The notes: generated by a model from the letters alone, not told the origin. A stretch of DNA of 64,000 bases from Paenibacillus sp. HGH0039 (GCF_000411255.1 NZ_KE150412.1:2085813-2149812); one strand, 5' to 3'. Positions 15,972 through 24,430 are shown, numbered from the stretch's first letter. A program made the numbers and translations.

Positions 15972-16109
15972 TTAGCAGCAACCACCGTCTTCGCTGCCAC
16001 AAGGATTGCCGGTCGAAGTCTCTACGTAGTAAATCGATTTGTTGCGAAGTGTACCGGGATACCAGGAGCAGGTTCCGGAGCAAACGCTGTAAGCGAATAC
16101 ACAAGACAT
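15972..16109 (-). CDS. Six-cysteine 45-residue peptide, candidate secreted natural-product precursor
   Basis: A short gene with an excellent ribosome binding site (AAAGGAGGTAGAGCTC then ATG). The peptide has cysteines at positions 3, 10, 14, 37, 44 and 45, ending in GGCC, plus several Gly, Ser, Tyr and Trp. It lacks a Sec signal, a hydrophobic span and a double-glycine leader, so it would be exported as made or trimmed elsewhere. It heads an operon of two thioredoxin-like proteins, an ABC exporter without peptidase domain and a MauE-like protein, the set expected for a disulfide-stabilised secreted peptide such as a bacteriocin or signal. I know of no named family with this sequence. The existence of the gene is well supported; the function is inference. 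Confidence 0.75.
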   Translation of the reverse strand: MSCVFAYSVCSGTCSWYPGTLRNKSIYYVETSTGNPCGSEDGGCC

Positions 16110-16321
16110 GAGCTCTACCTCCTTTCTTTTCTCAACTGGGCTACGCTTTTATTAAACCAAATCCGGGTCCGCCGCAGAATATCGACAACCTAACATTTGT
16201 GTTAAGCAGCCGTTAGCTTACTAATAGATTAAATTTAGTTTATAATTCCATATATTTATACTTAAAGAATTATTATGATATAATTTTTGTGACTAACATA
16301 TCTAGACACGGGGGTGCAGCT

Positions 16322-18889
16322 GTGCGACATTGGGTCGTCCCAACTTTACTCAGCATCGTCTTTCTTTTGGCATTTGGGATCGGGTCCAGCATATGGACGG
16401 ACAAAACCGGTCAAATGAACGGAATCCATAGGCTGGAGCAATGGCAGTATTATTGGGGCGACTTCCCCCGCCCCCCGGACAGACTCTACGCCCTGCAGCC
16501 CCCCTCCATGCCGGACGAGCTTGTATGGCGCAGCGTCGGCGGAGACCGTACTTTCGAGGAGCGTCGGAATGCTCCGAATATTTATTGGCTGCGTGCGGTC
16601 TGGCCTCAGGAAAATTGGCGCGATCCCGCGCTCTATCTGCTGCTTTACGGGAATTACGAGGTTTACGCAGACCGGCAGCTCGTGTACAAACACGGCGAGA
16701 TTTCTCTCACGGGAGAGCCTTCCTATGCGGCCACGCCTCGCCGCTTGATATCCATGCCTTCCGATATGGCGGGTAAAACCGTCTTGATCCGGGTCCAATC
16801 CCTCAAGGATCGCAACGGTCCTCGCGGCATCATTTGGGCCGGCGAAAAGTCCGACATTACGGTAGCGCTTCTTAAGAAAGACGCCTTCCGGCTGACGCTT
16901 GGTTTCACCTACACCTGCACAAGCCTCATTTCGGCCTTTTTACCCCTGCGTTCCAAAAAGTATGCTATCCTTCTTCCGTTCAGCTGGTTTACCGCCGCCA
17001 TGGGCATTTACCTGACGTCCCGTACCGATGTCAAAAGCTTTTTCTGGGACGCGCCGCTGGCTTGGACCTACATAGAACTTTTTTCCTTGTTCCTGGGTGT
17101 CACCGGGTTTGTGTATTTCATCCGGAAGCTGCTTGGGGTGGGCAGGCACAAACTCGTGCAGCGCATGTGGCAGAGCTCCTTGCTGTATACCCTTTGCGCG
17201 TCCGTCGTCTTGTGGAGAGGATGGGCCACGCCTGTACCACTCTTAACCATCTTTCTTTATTTTATTATTGCCGCCGGCACCTTTTTATTGTTCTGGGTAG
17301 GAATACAAAGTATCCGGCAACGCAAAGAAGCAAGCCGAATCTTTTTCGGCTCGGTTTTGTTTATCGGCTGCGGCATTTTCGACTCCCTCTCGTTTTCCGT
17401 CTGGAAATCGAGCCCCTTTACTTTGCTGCCTGCCGGCCTGCTCCTGTTCTTAATCATTCTCATTGACGTGCTCCGTCTGAAAATGGCGGGCACCCTGCGG
17501 GCGTATGCCGAGGAACTGGAACGAAAAAATCAAGAATTAAACGAATTGGATCGTTTAAAAGATCGCTTTTTGGCCAATACGTCGCATGAACTAAGGACTC
17601 CCCTGCACGGAATTATAGGGATTGCCCAGTCTTTGCTGGTCCAAACGCAGAGCCCTCACAGGCAGAGTCTGGAGCTCATTATCTCCAACGCCGGAAGGCT
17701 GAACCATCTCATCCATGATATTCTCGATTTACGGTCTTCAAAGGACAGCCAGCTCTCTTTGCAAAAACAATGGTTTAATTTAAAAACGACCATTGACGGA
17801 GTTTGCCGCATGTATCAGTCTTTGGCGAAACCATCCGTCCGGCTGTTGAACGAAGTCCCTGACTTATATATTTTTGCCGATGAATCCAGGGTGCACCAAA
17901 TTGTCGGCAATCTGGTCGGCAATGCGGTCAAACATACCGATCTGGGCTTCATTCGGATCGGTACGAGCCATCGGGAGGAGAAGGCGTTTATTACGGTGGA
18001 AGATACGGGGACGGGCATTCCGGCAGAGCATCTCGAGCATATTTTCGAAGAGTTTTTTCAGCTGAAAACGGCAGCCAACCGGGGATGGAAAGGAAGCGGA
18101 TTAGGGCTCCCCATAGCAAGGAGGCTCGCGGAGCTTCACGACGGAGATATTGTGGCGCATTCCGTTGCCGGGCAAGGCTCGACCTTCCTGTGCACCCTCG
18201 TCACGCCCAAGTTCGAAACGGAAGATCTTCCCGAAGCGCCCCACGTCCCGGGCAATGCGGAAGCCGCGTGCGCCCTGGCGGACGCGATCCAGCCCTCCAC
18301 CCAGGCCACCATCTTGATCGTGGATGACGAGGAGACCAGTCAGCATGTTATCAAAGGCTTGCTGGGTCCGATCCACGCCTGGCGCCTGCATTTCGCCTCC
18401 AGCGGCGAAGAAGCCCTGGATCTCCTGCATACCCTTGTTCCCGACCTGATCGTCGCGGACGTCATGCTGCCGGGGATGGACGGATTCGAGCTGTGCCGTA
18501 CCATCCGGGAATCGCCGCCGGTCGAGGACCTGAAAATTATCATCCTCACCGCCAAAGGCCGTGAAGAAGCCTACAAAGGATATGAAGCGGGAGCCAATGA
18601 ATACCTGCCCAAGCCCATCGAGCCTTATGAGCTCATTCTCCGCATTCAGGCCCATCTGCATGCCCGCTTCTTCCTCCGCAAGGAGAAGCAAAAGGAACTC
18701 ACCGAGCGGCAGGTGCAATTTCTGTCCCTGGCCTGGGAGCAGCCCGAAATAAGCAAAGAGGTGCTGGCCAATCAGCTGTTTGTGAAATATGAAACGTTAA
18801 AAAAAGATGTGAAGAAGATCAATCAGTATTTTGAATCGCCGTCGTATGTGGAGGCTGCGGTTATGGCTAAGAGGCGTAATATTATTTAG
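16322..18889 (+). CDS. Hybrid sensor histidine kinase, 7TM-type, with receiver domain
   Basis: About 855 residues from the GTG at 16322, preceded by GGGGGTG; the frame begins 11 codons earlier without a binding site. A signal-anchor is followed by an extracytoplasmic sensor of about 170 residues (7TMR-DISM-like), then roughly seven spans (about 190-390). Cytoplasmic part: H-box LANTSHELRTPLHG with the phosphoacceptor His near 420; ATPase motifs NAVKHTD, DTGTGIP and GSGLGLPIARRL; receiver domain TILIVDDEETSQHV with phospho-Asp in VADVMLPGMDG near 713 and the Lys of LPKPIEPYEL. A C-terminal helical segment (LTERQVQFLSLAWEQPEISKEVLANQLFV) looks like a LuxR- or HTH-related tail. Divergent from the six-cysteine peptide operon; a likely sensor for its regulation. 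Confidence 0.9.
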   Translation: MRHWVVPTLLSIVFLLAFGIGSSIWTDKTGQMNGIHRLEQWQYYWGDFPRPPDRLYALQPPSMPDELVWRSVGGDRTFEERRNAPNIYWLRAVWPQENWRDPALYLLLYGNYEVYADRQLVYKHGEISLTGEPSYAATPRRLISMPSDMAGKTVLIRVQSLKDRNGPRGIIWAGEKSDITVALLKKDAFRLTLGFTYTCTSLISAFLPLRSKKYAILLPFSWFTAAMGIYLTSRTDVKSFFWDAPLAWTYIELFSLFLGVTGFVYFIRKLLGVGRHKLVQRMWQSSLLYTLCASVVLWRGWATPVPLLTIFLYFIIAAGTFLLFWVGIQSIRQRKEASRIFFGSVLFIGCGIFDSLSFSVWKSSPFTLLPAGLLLFLIILIDVLRLKMAGTLRAYAEELERKNQELNELDRLKDRFLANTSHELRTPLHGIIGIAQSLLVQTQSPHRQSLELIISNAGRLNHLIHDILDLRSSKDSQLSLQKQWFNLKTTIDGVCRMYQSLAKPSVRLLNEVPDLYIFADESRVHQIVGNLVGNAVKHTDLGFIRIGTSHREEKAFITVEDTGTGIPAEHLEHIFEEFFQLKTAANRGWKGSGLGLPIARRLAELHDGDIVAHSVAGQGSTFLCTLVTPKFETEDLPEAPHVPGNAEAACALADAIQPSTQATILIVDDEETSQHVIKGLLGPIHAWRLHFASSGEEALDLLHTLVPDLIVADVMLPGMDGFELCRTIRESPPVEDLKIIILTAKGREEAYKGYEAGANEYLPKPIEPYELILRIQAHLHARFFLRKEKQKELTERQVQFLSLAWEQPEISKEVLANQLFVKYETLKKDVKKINQYFESPSYVEAAVMAKRRNII

Positions 18890-18901
18890 AAGAAAACTAA
18901 A

Positions 18902-18951
18902 CAAGCTGACGCCGATGAAGTATCGACGCCAGCTTGCACCTAGGCTTTTTT
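18902..18951 (+). terminator. Probable terminator of the hybrid kinase gene
   Basis: CAAGCTG...CAGCTTG hairpin with internal GC pairs, followed after a short gap by a run of six T. Confidence 0.5.
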
Positions 18952-18984
18952 CATTTGCCCGTTAAATGGGGTCTTGACCTGCCT

Positions 18985-19018
18985 GAATTCGCCCGGCATT
19001 CTAGCCGATTGTTACCCT
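18985..19018. repeat. Dispersed ~31-bp repeat, right copy
   Basis: GAATTCGCCCGGC, ATTC, TAGCCGATT, GTT, ACCCT: same order and orientation as 11041-11070, with a few changes. It overlaps the stop codon of the permease gene. Together the two copies flank the 11.3-18.9 kb module. Confidence 0.55.
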
Positions 19019-20391
19019 TCCTCGATCTCTCCGGTCTTCTGCCGCTTCCCGATGCCAAAAACATAGTACCCCGCGATGACGACCGCAATGAACACGGCTC
19101 CGACGATCAGGGATACCCGGGTATCCGGATTGAACCACATGCCGATGATGACGAGGAACAAGAACACGATGGTAATATAGTTGCTGACCGGGAAAAAACG
19201 CGACTTGAACGGATGCTCCGCCATCTCGTGCTTCCACTTTTTCCTGAACTTGAACTGGCTGAAGGCGAGCGCAAACCAGGGGATCATCCCCGGCAAAACG
19301 CTGGCGCTGTAAATGTACAGGAACAGCTTCGAGTCCGGCGCCAAGTAATTAAAAAGCACGCCGATCAGCAGCAAAGAAATCGTGGTGATGATGCTGTTTC
19401 TCGGGACACCGCTTTTGGAGACCTTCCCGAAAAATTTGGGGGCCTGCCCGTTCTGCGCCAGCGTGTACAGCATTCTGCCCGCACTGTAAATCCCGCTGTT
19501 GCAGCCCGACATCGCCGCTGTAAGCACGACGAAATTGATAATGCCCGCTGCGGCGACAATGCCCACTTTAGCGAAAGTCATCACGAACGGACTACCGATT
19601 TCACCGACCTGGTTCCACGGATAAATCGTCACGATCACGAATATAGCGCCTACATAAAAGATCAGGATGCGCCAGATGATATTTTTAATCGCTTTGCGCA
19701 GCGTATGCTTCGGATTTTCGGCTTCGCCCGCCGTAATTCCGACCATTTCGATCCCCTGGTAGGCAGCGGTTACGATGCAGAGCGCAAACAGGAATCCCTT
19801 CAGCCCTCCGGCAAAAAAGCCGCCATGACTGTACAGATGCGAGAGTCCGATAGGCTCTCCCCCGTTGCCGAATCCGAAAAAAATCATGGCCGTTCCGATC
19901 ACCAGCATAAACACGATGGCGACGACCTTGATCATGGCGAACCAGAACTCGAATTCCCCGTAAAATTTCACTGCCGCCAGGTTGGCCGCCGCAATGATTC
20001 CTACGCCTATCAAGGCCGGAATCCACTGGGGGATGTCCGGGAACCAGTAGCCCACGTAAATCCCGATGGCGGTCACTTCCGCCATACCGACCGTCACCCA
20101 CAGGAACCAATAGCTCCAGGCGGTCACGTAACCGGCGAGCGGGCCGATATATCTGTGGGCAAACGTGGCGAACGAGCCCGTCACGGGTTCGAGCAGCAGC
20201 ATTTCCCCCATGATCCGCATGACAAAAAACATAATGATGCCGGCCAAAAGATAAGCCAGCAGAACAGAAGGGCCGGCCCATTTGATCGTACTGGCCGATC
20301 CCATAAACAGCCCGACGCCGATCGTGCCCCCGAGCGCAATCAGCTCAATATGCCGAGGCTTCAGTCCTCTGGATAATGATTTGGCTTCCAA
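19012..20391 (-). CDS. Amino acid permease, AAT family (APC superfamily)
   Basis: 459 residues with about 12 hydrophobic spans. The AAT signature is complete: [27 protein letters not shown] at the N-terminus, then [22 protein letters not shown] and [24 protein letters not shown]. It is a cytoplasmic-membrane proton/amino-acid symporter. Relatives include RocE, AapA, YbgF and CycA (arginine, alanine/serine/glycine, proline and so on), and sequence alone does not decide the substrate. Single gene, convergent with the sensor kinase. Confidence 0.92.
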   Translation of the reverse strand: MEAKSLSRGLKPRHIELIALGGTIGVGLFMGSASTIKWAGPSVLLAYLLAGIIMFFVMRIMGEMLLLEPVTGSFATFAHRYIGPLAGYVTAWSYWFLWVTVGMAEVTAIGIYVGYWFPDIPQWIPALIGVGIIAAANLAAVKFYGEFEFWFAMIKVVAIVFMLVIGTAMIFFGFGNGGEPIGLSHLYSHGGFFAGGLKGFLFALCIVTAAYQGIEMVGITAGEAENPKHTLRKAIKNIIWRILIFYVGAIFVIVTIYPWNQVGEIGSPFVMTFAKVGIVAAAGIINFVVLTAAMSGCNSGIYSAGRMLYTLAQNGQAPKFFGKVSKSGVPRNSIITTISLLLIGVLFNYLAPDSKLFLYIYSASVLPGMIPWFALAFSQFKFRKKWKHEMAEHPFKSRFFPVSNYITIVFLFLVIIGMWFNPDTRVSLIVGAVFIAVVIAGYYVFGIGKRQKTGEIEEG

Positions 20392-20742
20392 AAGAACGCT
20401 CCCCTTCGTTTATATGTGATCTGTTTTTCATACTTTACCGCCATTTCCGGTTCGTAACACCGTTCCCCCCAACTTAGTGTGATGCAATCCGGATGAAGCG
20501 GCAGCGCTGCGTTTTACCTCTGCAACTGCCCCCTCAACGTTACAAAAAATTGTATGACAGAATATTGGCAAATACAACTGCGGACATGCAGGCATTTATT
20601 GGAATGCGGGGGTCGAAAGAACGGATGAGTAAGCATTACAGGTTCGGCCGATATATCAGCATTCACTCCTCATTCTTCCTTATGCTTGGATGTACATTTT
20701 CGTATGAGGACAACCGTGCTGGGACTCCAATTTCTTTCCATC
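20392..20742. other. Intergenic region without a recognised gene
   Basis: About 350 bp between the permease start and the terminator of the siderophore-receptor gene. It must include the permease promoter, but I see no clear consensus. Confidence 0.5.
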
Positions 20743-20783
20743 AAAAAAACAGCCAAGGACCTGCGTCCCTGGCCGTTTTTATT
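20743..20783 (-). terminator. Rho-independent terminator of the siderophore-receptor gene
   Basis: A 15-position stem with two mismatches (minus strand AAAACGGCCAGGGAC pairs with GTCCTTGGCTGTTTT) around a 4-base loop and a run of seven T on the minus strand. Confidence 0.75.
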
Positions 20784-20835
20784 CTCACATGCTCCCGATT
20801 GACAAAAGCGATACGACACATCCCGTGAGATGCGC

Positions 20836-21786
20836 TTATTTGCCGAGAAAGTGTTGCATGAAAAATTTCAATTGATATTCCATGCTCAGCGGATCGTTAA
20901 AATAGAACGCCTTCGCGTCGGCTTCATAGACCCGATTGTTTTGGACTGCGGGAATGTTCTTGTAGGTTTCGGTTTTCTGGAAGGAGTTGTCTTCCTCCGC
21001 GTTCTTGCTGAAAATGACATAGTCGCCCATGTAATCCTTTAACACTTCCGTGGACAGGGCAAAGTAGCCTTCTTTCTTTGTCGCTTCTTTGACTTTATCC
21101 GGCATGCGCAGCCCGAACGCCTGGTAGAGGATTTCGGTGCCGCGTCCAAAGTTATCCCCGTAGACATAGAGCTGCTTATTGAACGTTTCGATAACGGATA
21201 CCGTCGCATCCGCGCCGATCTTCGCCTTAATCTCATCTCCGGCTTTTTGGGTCCGCGCTTTGAAATCGTCGACCCAGGCCTGCGCTTCTTTCTCTTTGTT
21301 CAGCAATTTGCCGACTTCCAGCTGCTGCTTTAAGTAATCGACTTTGCCGTAAGTATAAGTGACCGTCGGAGCGATTTTCTTGAATTTATCAATGTTCTTG
21401 ATGTCGGAAAGCCCGATAATCAGATCCGGCTTCAGCTCGATGATCTTCTCAAGACTTTCGTCCGAAACCGCCTCGATGTTTTTCAGCTTCTCTTCGAAAT
21501 TCGGGTTTTCCTTGGACATCTCGTCCACACCGACCAAAGGCACTCCGAGTGCCATTACATTTCCCGTTAAAAAACGAGTAAGCACAACGACACGCTGCGG
21601 ATTCGAGGGAACCTCAACCGGCCCGTTCTCGGATTCATAGGTAAACGTGCCGGATTTCGAAGCTGCCGACGCGGTCCCGGAACTATCAGAGGACGCATTG
21701 TTCCCACTCTTGGTGCCTGCCTGGTTGCCGCCGCAAGCGCTCAGAAGAAGGACAAGGAACAGGGATAACGGAATTAATTTTTTCAT
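20836..21786 (-). CDS. Iron-siderophore ABC transporter substrate-binding lipoprotein (FecB/FhuD-type)
   Basis: 316 residues. The lipobox LLSACG near residue 18 anchors it outside the membrane; a Ser/Ala/Gly linker follows. PQRVVVLTRFLTGNVMALGVPLVGV, ELKPDLIIGLSDIKNIDKF and WVDDFKARTQKAGDEIKAKIG are typical of the FecB/FhuD/periplasmic-binding TroA fold for ferric siderophores. A perfect 19-bp Fur box is about 85 bp upstream, so it should be made under iron starvation. No permease or ATPase genes adjoin, so it must use a transporter encoded elsewhere. Confidence 0.92.
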   Translation of the reverse strand: MKKLIPLSLFLVLLLSACGGNQAGTKSGNNASSDSSGTASAASKSGTFTYESENGPVEVPSNPQRVVVLTRFLTGNVMALGVPLVGVDEMSKENPNFEEKLKNIEAVSDESLEKIIELKPDLIIGLSDIKNIDKFKKIAPTVTYTYGKVDYLKQQLEVGKLLNKEKEAQAWVDDFKARTQKAGDEIKAKIGADATVSVIETFNKQLYVYGDNFGRGTEILYQAFGLRMPDKVKEATKKEGYFALSTEVLKDYMGDYVIFSKNAEEDNSFQKTETYKNIPAVQNNRVYEADAKAFYFNDPLSMEYQLKFFMQHFLGK

Positions 21787-21869
21787 AAGACGATTCTCTC
21801 CCTCATCAATTTGCTAGGTATCTATGAATAATCCAATCGCGAGTGAGTTGAGAGGACATCCACTTTATC

Positions 21870-21888
21870 GATAATGATAATCATTATC
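21870..21888. promoter_or_regulatory. Fur box
   Basis: GATAATGATAATCATTATC matches the classical 19-bp Fur box at every position and lies upstream of the siderophore-binding lipoprotein gene. Confidence 0.93.
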
Positions 21889-22064
21889 AACATGTTAACC
21901 ATTTTATAGGCAGGTCGGTCTGCTGTCAATACCTAAATAGGATGGAGCTGCTTTCAGCATTCTTCTGTGCCTTGATGCTATAACAAATCGAAAAAACTAT
22001 CGTCATCGGCCAGGCTTATCTCTACCAGGAACGCAACGCGCCGAACGGCAAAGTCCCCGCTTGT

Positions 22065-22126
22065 ATAAAAAAATACAGCGTGCAGGCCTCTTCCCGCCAT
22101 TTGGCAAGAAAAGAAACGCACGCTGA
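22065..22126 (-). terminator. Terminator of the rsr gene
   Basis: Minus strand CAGCGTGC...GCACGCTG stem, with a pyrimidine/purine inner arm that can extend it, followed by TATTTTTTTA. It lies 60 bp past the stop of the Ro60-like gene. Confidence 0.75.
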
Positions 22127-22185
22127 ATCGTAAGAGGATTGTTCGCCGTTCGGCTGCCTCTGCCCGTTTTTCGTTTACCGCCGGC

Positions 22186-23691
22186 TTAATGCAAATGATC
22201 CAAATCCAGCTCGGCTACCTGTTCGGTCAGACTGGAGTACCCTTGCACGGACTGGGCGATGTAGGACAGCACCGTGTCGCTCCAGCCGTAAATGTAGTAG
22301 GTGTGCGGGTCCTGAACGGGAACCATCGCATGGCGGTAAGGCGCAAGGTCGATGATGAACGCCTTCACGTCGCGGTTTACTTTGGAACGGTACCGTTTCA
22401 GTTCCTTATAAAACGCGCTGCCGCTGTTCTGCTGCTCATCCGTGATCATCACGATCTGGTCCACCTTCTTCCGCTCCCGGATAAGCTTACGGACGGGCGC
22501 CCCCGTATCCGTTCCGCCTCGGGCACGTATCTGCGCCGCCTGGGTCAAAATGCTGTCTTTGCGGGAAGGCTTCGCATCCATCACCTCCGTGTCGAACAGC
22601 CAGAACAGGGAGTTCCCCCGGGTCTTTTTATACAGCGCGAGGGCAAAAACGCCGCCGATCTCCAGGTACTGCCCGTTCATCGAGCCCGAGATATCGAGGA
22701 AAATCGCCGTTTGATCTCCGAGCTCCGGCAGGTTGTCGAACGTAAGCTCCGCCGCTTCGCGCAAAGCGTCCCTCAGCTCCGGATGCTCCACCTGCCGGAA
22801 AGCCGTCGCCAGCCGGAACGGCAGGATCTTCGCTTTGCTCAGCGCCTGCGGATCGGTCAACCGCTGCACGATATACTCCACGTGCCGCGCATCTTCGAGC
22901 ACACCCGCCCGCTGCATCGCGTTCAAATGACGGAGCAGCGCAAACGTCGGCATCTGGTACAGCAGCGCCTCCCAGACCGCTTTCGACGGCCTGATCGCTC
23001 CCGTCACCGTTTCGTAAGGCAGCTTGCCGCGCTCGATCCAGCCGATCTGCTCTTCCTCGGTTGCGGCCAGCTTCAAGCTCTCCAGCGCCTCGACCTGAGG
23101 CAGCAGTGCCAGGTTGGCCTCCATCCCGCGCAAATAGCGGAACAACGCTTGCTGCTGTAGATCCTTCGGCTTCGGATGCGACGTCGCAATGGCGTCGCCC
23201 AGGCTGTATCCACGCCCGCGACCGTTGTACTTCAGCGCCCAGTACTCGGACACTTCGGACAGGAACCGGTTCACCTGCCGTTTCACGGCGCGACCGCCTT
23301 CTCCCCGCCCCAGACCGTTCAAGATGGTCAGAAAATCGGACAAATCCGAAGGAATCCGCACCACCTGCCGGAAAATTTTCGCAAACAGATCCGGACGATA
23401 CATGGAAAGAATCGCGAGCCCGAACAAAGGCTGCAGCCGCATAAAACCGGCGTTCCGTGCAAACACAAGCGCCCGGGCCATGAAATTTGGATTGGCTTCG
23501 GCCATCTCGTGATGAAGCTGTGCCGCTTCACCGAGCAACTCCTGCTGATCCGCGTAGTACGTGTTCCCCATCGTATTCGTCAGCAGCGTCTGCACATACC
23601 GCTCCTCCGCAGATCGCGTGTAAGCGGGATAGTTGTCTTTATTGTAGGCATCCGGTCTCCGAGAGCCGAATAGCTTTTTCGCCATACTCAT
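22186..23691 (-). CDS. rsr: Ro60/Rsr ortholog, TROVE-domain RNA-binding protein with vWA domain
   Basis: 501 residues. Bacterial counterpart of the Ro60 autoantigen: a ring of HEAT-like TROVE repeats (residues ~1-320, e.g. FMARALVFARNAGFMRLQPLFGLAILSM, FLTILNGLGRGEGGRAVKRQV, WEALLYQMPTFALLRHLNAMQ) closed by a von Willebrand A domain. The metal site DxSxS is seen as FLDISGSMNG near residue 340, and the second metal-loop threonine in GGTDTGAPV. Ro proteins bind misfolded RNAs in the ring cavity and Y RNAs on the outside; in Deinococcus and Salmonella they work with exoribonucleases. Three Y RNA-like genes lie directly upstream on the same strand, and the ribosome binding site AAGGAG follows the last of them, so transcription may run through. 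I see no rtcBA here. Confidence 0.93.
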   Translation of the reverse strand: MSMAKKLFGSRRPDAYNKDNYPAYTRSAEERYVQTLLTNTMGNTYYADQQELLGEAAQLHHEMAEANPNFMARALVFARNAGFMRLQPLFGLAILSMYRPDLFAKIFRQVVRIPSDLSDFLTILNGLGRGEGGRAVKRQVNRFLSEVSEYWALKYNGRGRGYSLGDAIATSHPKPKDLQQQALFRYLRGMEANLALLPQVEALESLKLAATEEEQIGWIERGKLPYETVTGAIRPSKAVWEALLYQMPTFALLRHLNAMQRAGVLEDARHVEYIVQRLTDPQALSKAKILPFRLATAFRQVEHPELRDALREAAELTFDNLPELGDQTAIFLDISGSMNGQYLEIGGVFALALYKKTRGNSLFWLFDTEVMDAKPSRKDSILTQAAQIRARGGTDTGAPVRKLIRERKKVDQIVMITDEQQNSGSAFYKELKRYRSKVNRDVKAFIIDLAPYRHAMVPVQDPHTYYIYGWSDTVLSYIAQSVQGYSSLTEQVAELDLDHLH

Positions 23692-23712
23692 AATTCACAC
23701 ACTCCTTTTTTT

Positions 23713-23837
23713 AAAAAACTCCGGCGAAGAAAAAGCGGAACAGGTCTGCTGCAGGAGTCGAACCTGCCATACTGCCCGGGGTATTGCCATTTGGTCGATA
23801 AGCTCGAAGGAACCCGTCCCTGCGCCTCGCCGGATAT
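23713..23837 (-). ncRNA. Y RNA-like gene 1 (proximal to rsr)
   Basis: Ends pair as CCGGCGAGG / CTTCGCCGG. Inside, GGACGGGT pairs with ACCTGTTCC with one bulged base, followed by the hairpin TCGA-GCTTA-TCGA. All three upstream RNAs share the sequence GAGGCGC..GGA..GGGTT.CTTCGA at this place, the likely Ro-binding helix. Further in there is a T-arm-like hairpin GCAGG-TTCGACT-CCTGC, so a partial tRNA-like domain may exist. TTTTTT follows the outer stem, then the rsr ribosome binding site. Confidence 0.75.
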
Positions 23838-23850
23838 TCATTTTTTAAAT

Positions 23851-23958
23851 AAAAGCGGAGCGAGGAAAGTAGTTGAAAAGGTTCGCGGCATCCGTCGGAC
23901 ACCGTCATACTTAACCCTAATAAGTCGAAGAAACCCTTTCCGGCGCCTCGCTCCGCAT
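23851..23958 (-). ncRNA. Y RNA-like gene 2 (middle)
   Basis: Perfect 11-bp outer stem GCGGAGCGAGG / CCTCGCTCCGC, then GAAAGGGTT pairing with AACCTTTTC (one G-U), and the conserved CTTCGACTTATTA loop region. The effector part is short, with a CGG...CCG hairpin and no T-loop, so this copy lacks a tRNA-like domain. TTTTATTT follows the stem. It lies 13 bp from gene 1 and 13 bp from gene 3. Confidence 0.72.
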
Positions 23959-23969
23959 ATTTTTTTGTA

Positions 23970-24112
23970 GGAAATCACCGAGGAAATAGGTCGGACAGGT
24001 ACATGCTGCTCTACCATCTGAGCTATTCCTCCCCATGGAGGAAGTTGGACTCGAACCAACGACCAGCCGATTAAAAGTCGAAGTAACCCGTCCAGGCGCC
24101 TCGGTGATTTTT
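23970..24112 (-). ncRNA. Y RNA-like gene 3 with a circularly permuted tRNA-Lys-like domain (YrlA type)
   Basis: Outer stem AAATCACCGAGG (24110-24099) / CCTCGGTGATTT (23983-23972), perfect 12 bp; inner stem GGACGGGT / ACCTGTCC. Between them, 5' to 3': an anticodon-arm-like GACTTTTAATC (24079-24069), variable bases, a perfect T arm GTTGG-TTCGAGT-CCAAC (24060-24044), acceptor 3' strand TTCCTCC (24043-24037), a 4-base link, acceptor 5' strand GGAGGAA (24032-24026) and a D arm TAGCTCAGATGGTAGAGCA (24025-24007). All tRNA parts are there but in permuted order, with the ends lying between D arm and anticodon arm. The CTTTTAA loop matches tRNA-Lys(UUU). Known YrlA RNAs mimic tRNA; this fits that class. 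Confidence 0.88.
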
Positions 24113-24430
24113 ATTGGGCCGGCCGTTTAACGTGCCTGCCTTCTGTACCTATCTTCGCTCATTTTCAGCTCGGCGAACATGGCGAAAGTATTACGACTGG
24201 AGAAAAGTTTACCTTTTTTGTGGAGAAAAGAGTTTTCGCTTACGCGGAATCGTCGGGATTTATTGTTGGGAATACGTTCGTTGACGTATCATGAGGGGTA
24301 AAGTAGGAGAATTACGGGATTTATAAGGAGCGGTTGGCGGAAAGGTAATGGGTGGGGACTGACGGAGAACTGGCGGAGAGTATCAGGGCGATGAAAAAGA
24401 CTTGTTCAACCGGATTGAATACCAGGCAAC
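24113..24430. other. Upstream region of the Y RNA array
   Basis: About 320 bp without a gene. It must hold the promoter for the Y RNA genes; I see paired direct repeats at 24198-24230 but no clear -10/-35. Confidence 0.5.
24198..24230. promoter_or_regulatory. Paired TGGAGAAAAG direct repeats upstream of the Y RNA genes
   Basis: TGGAGAAAAG occurs at 24198-24207 and again at 24221-24230, 23 bp apart (about two helical turns) and about 100 bp upstream of Y RNA gene 3. Spacing suits a dimeric regulator. Confidence 0.35.

Noticed and set aside
24007..24079. An ordinary tRNA-Lys gene or tRNA pseudogene
   Set aside because: T arm and acceptor 3' strand come before the acceptor 5' strand and D arm on the minus strand. 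The whole lies between two long complementary stems, so it is a permuted tRNA-like domain inside a Y RNA, not a tRNA gene.
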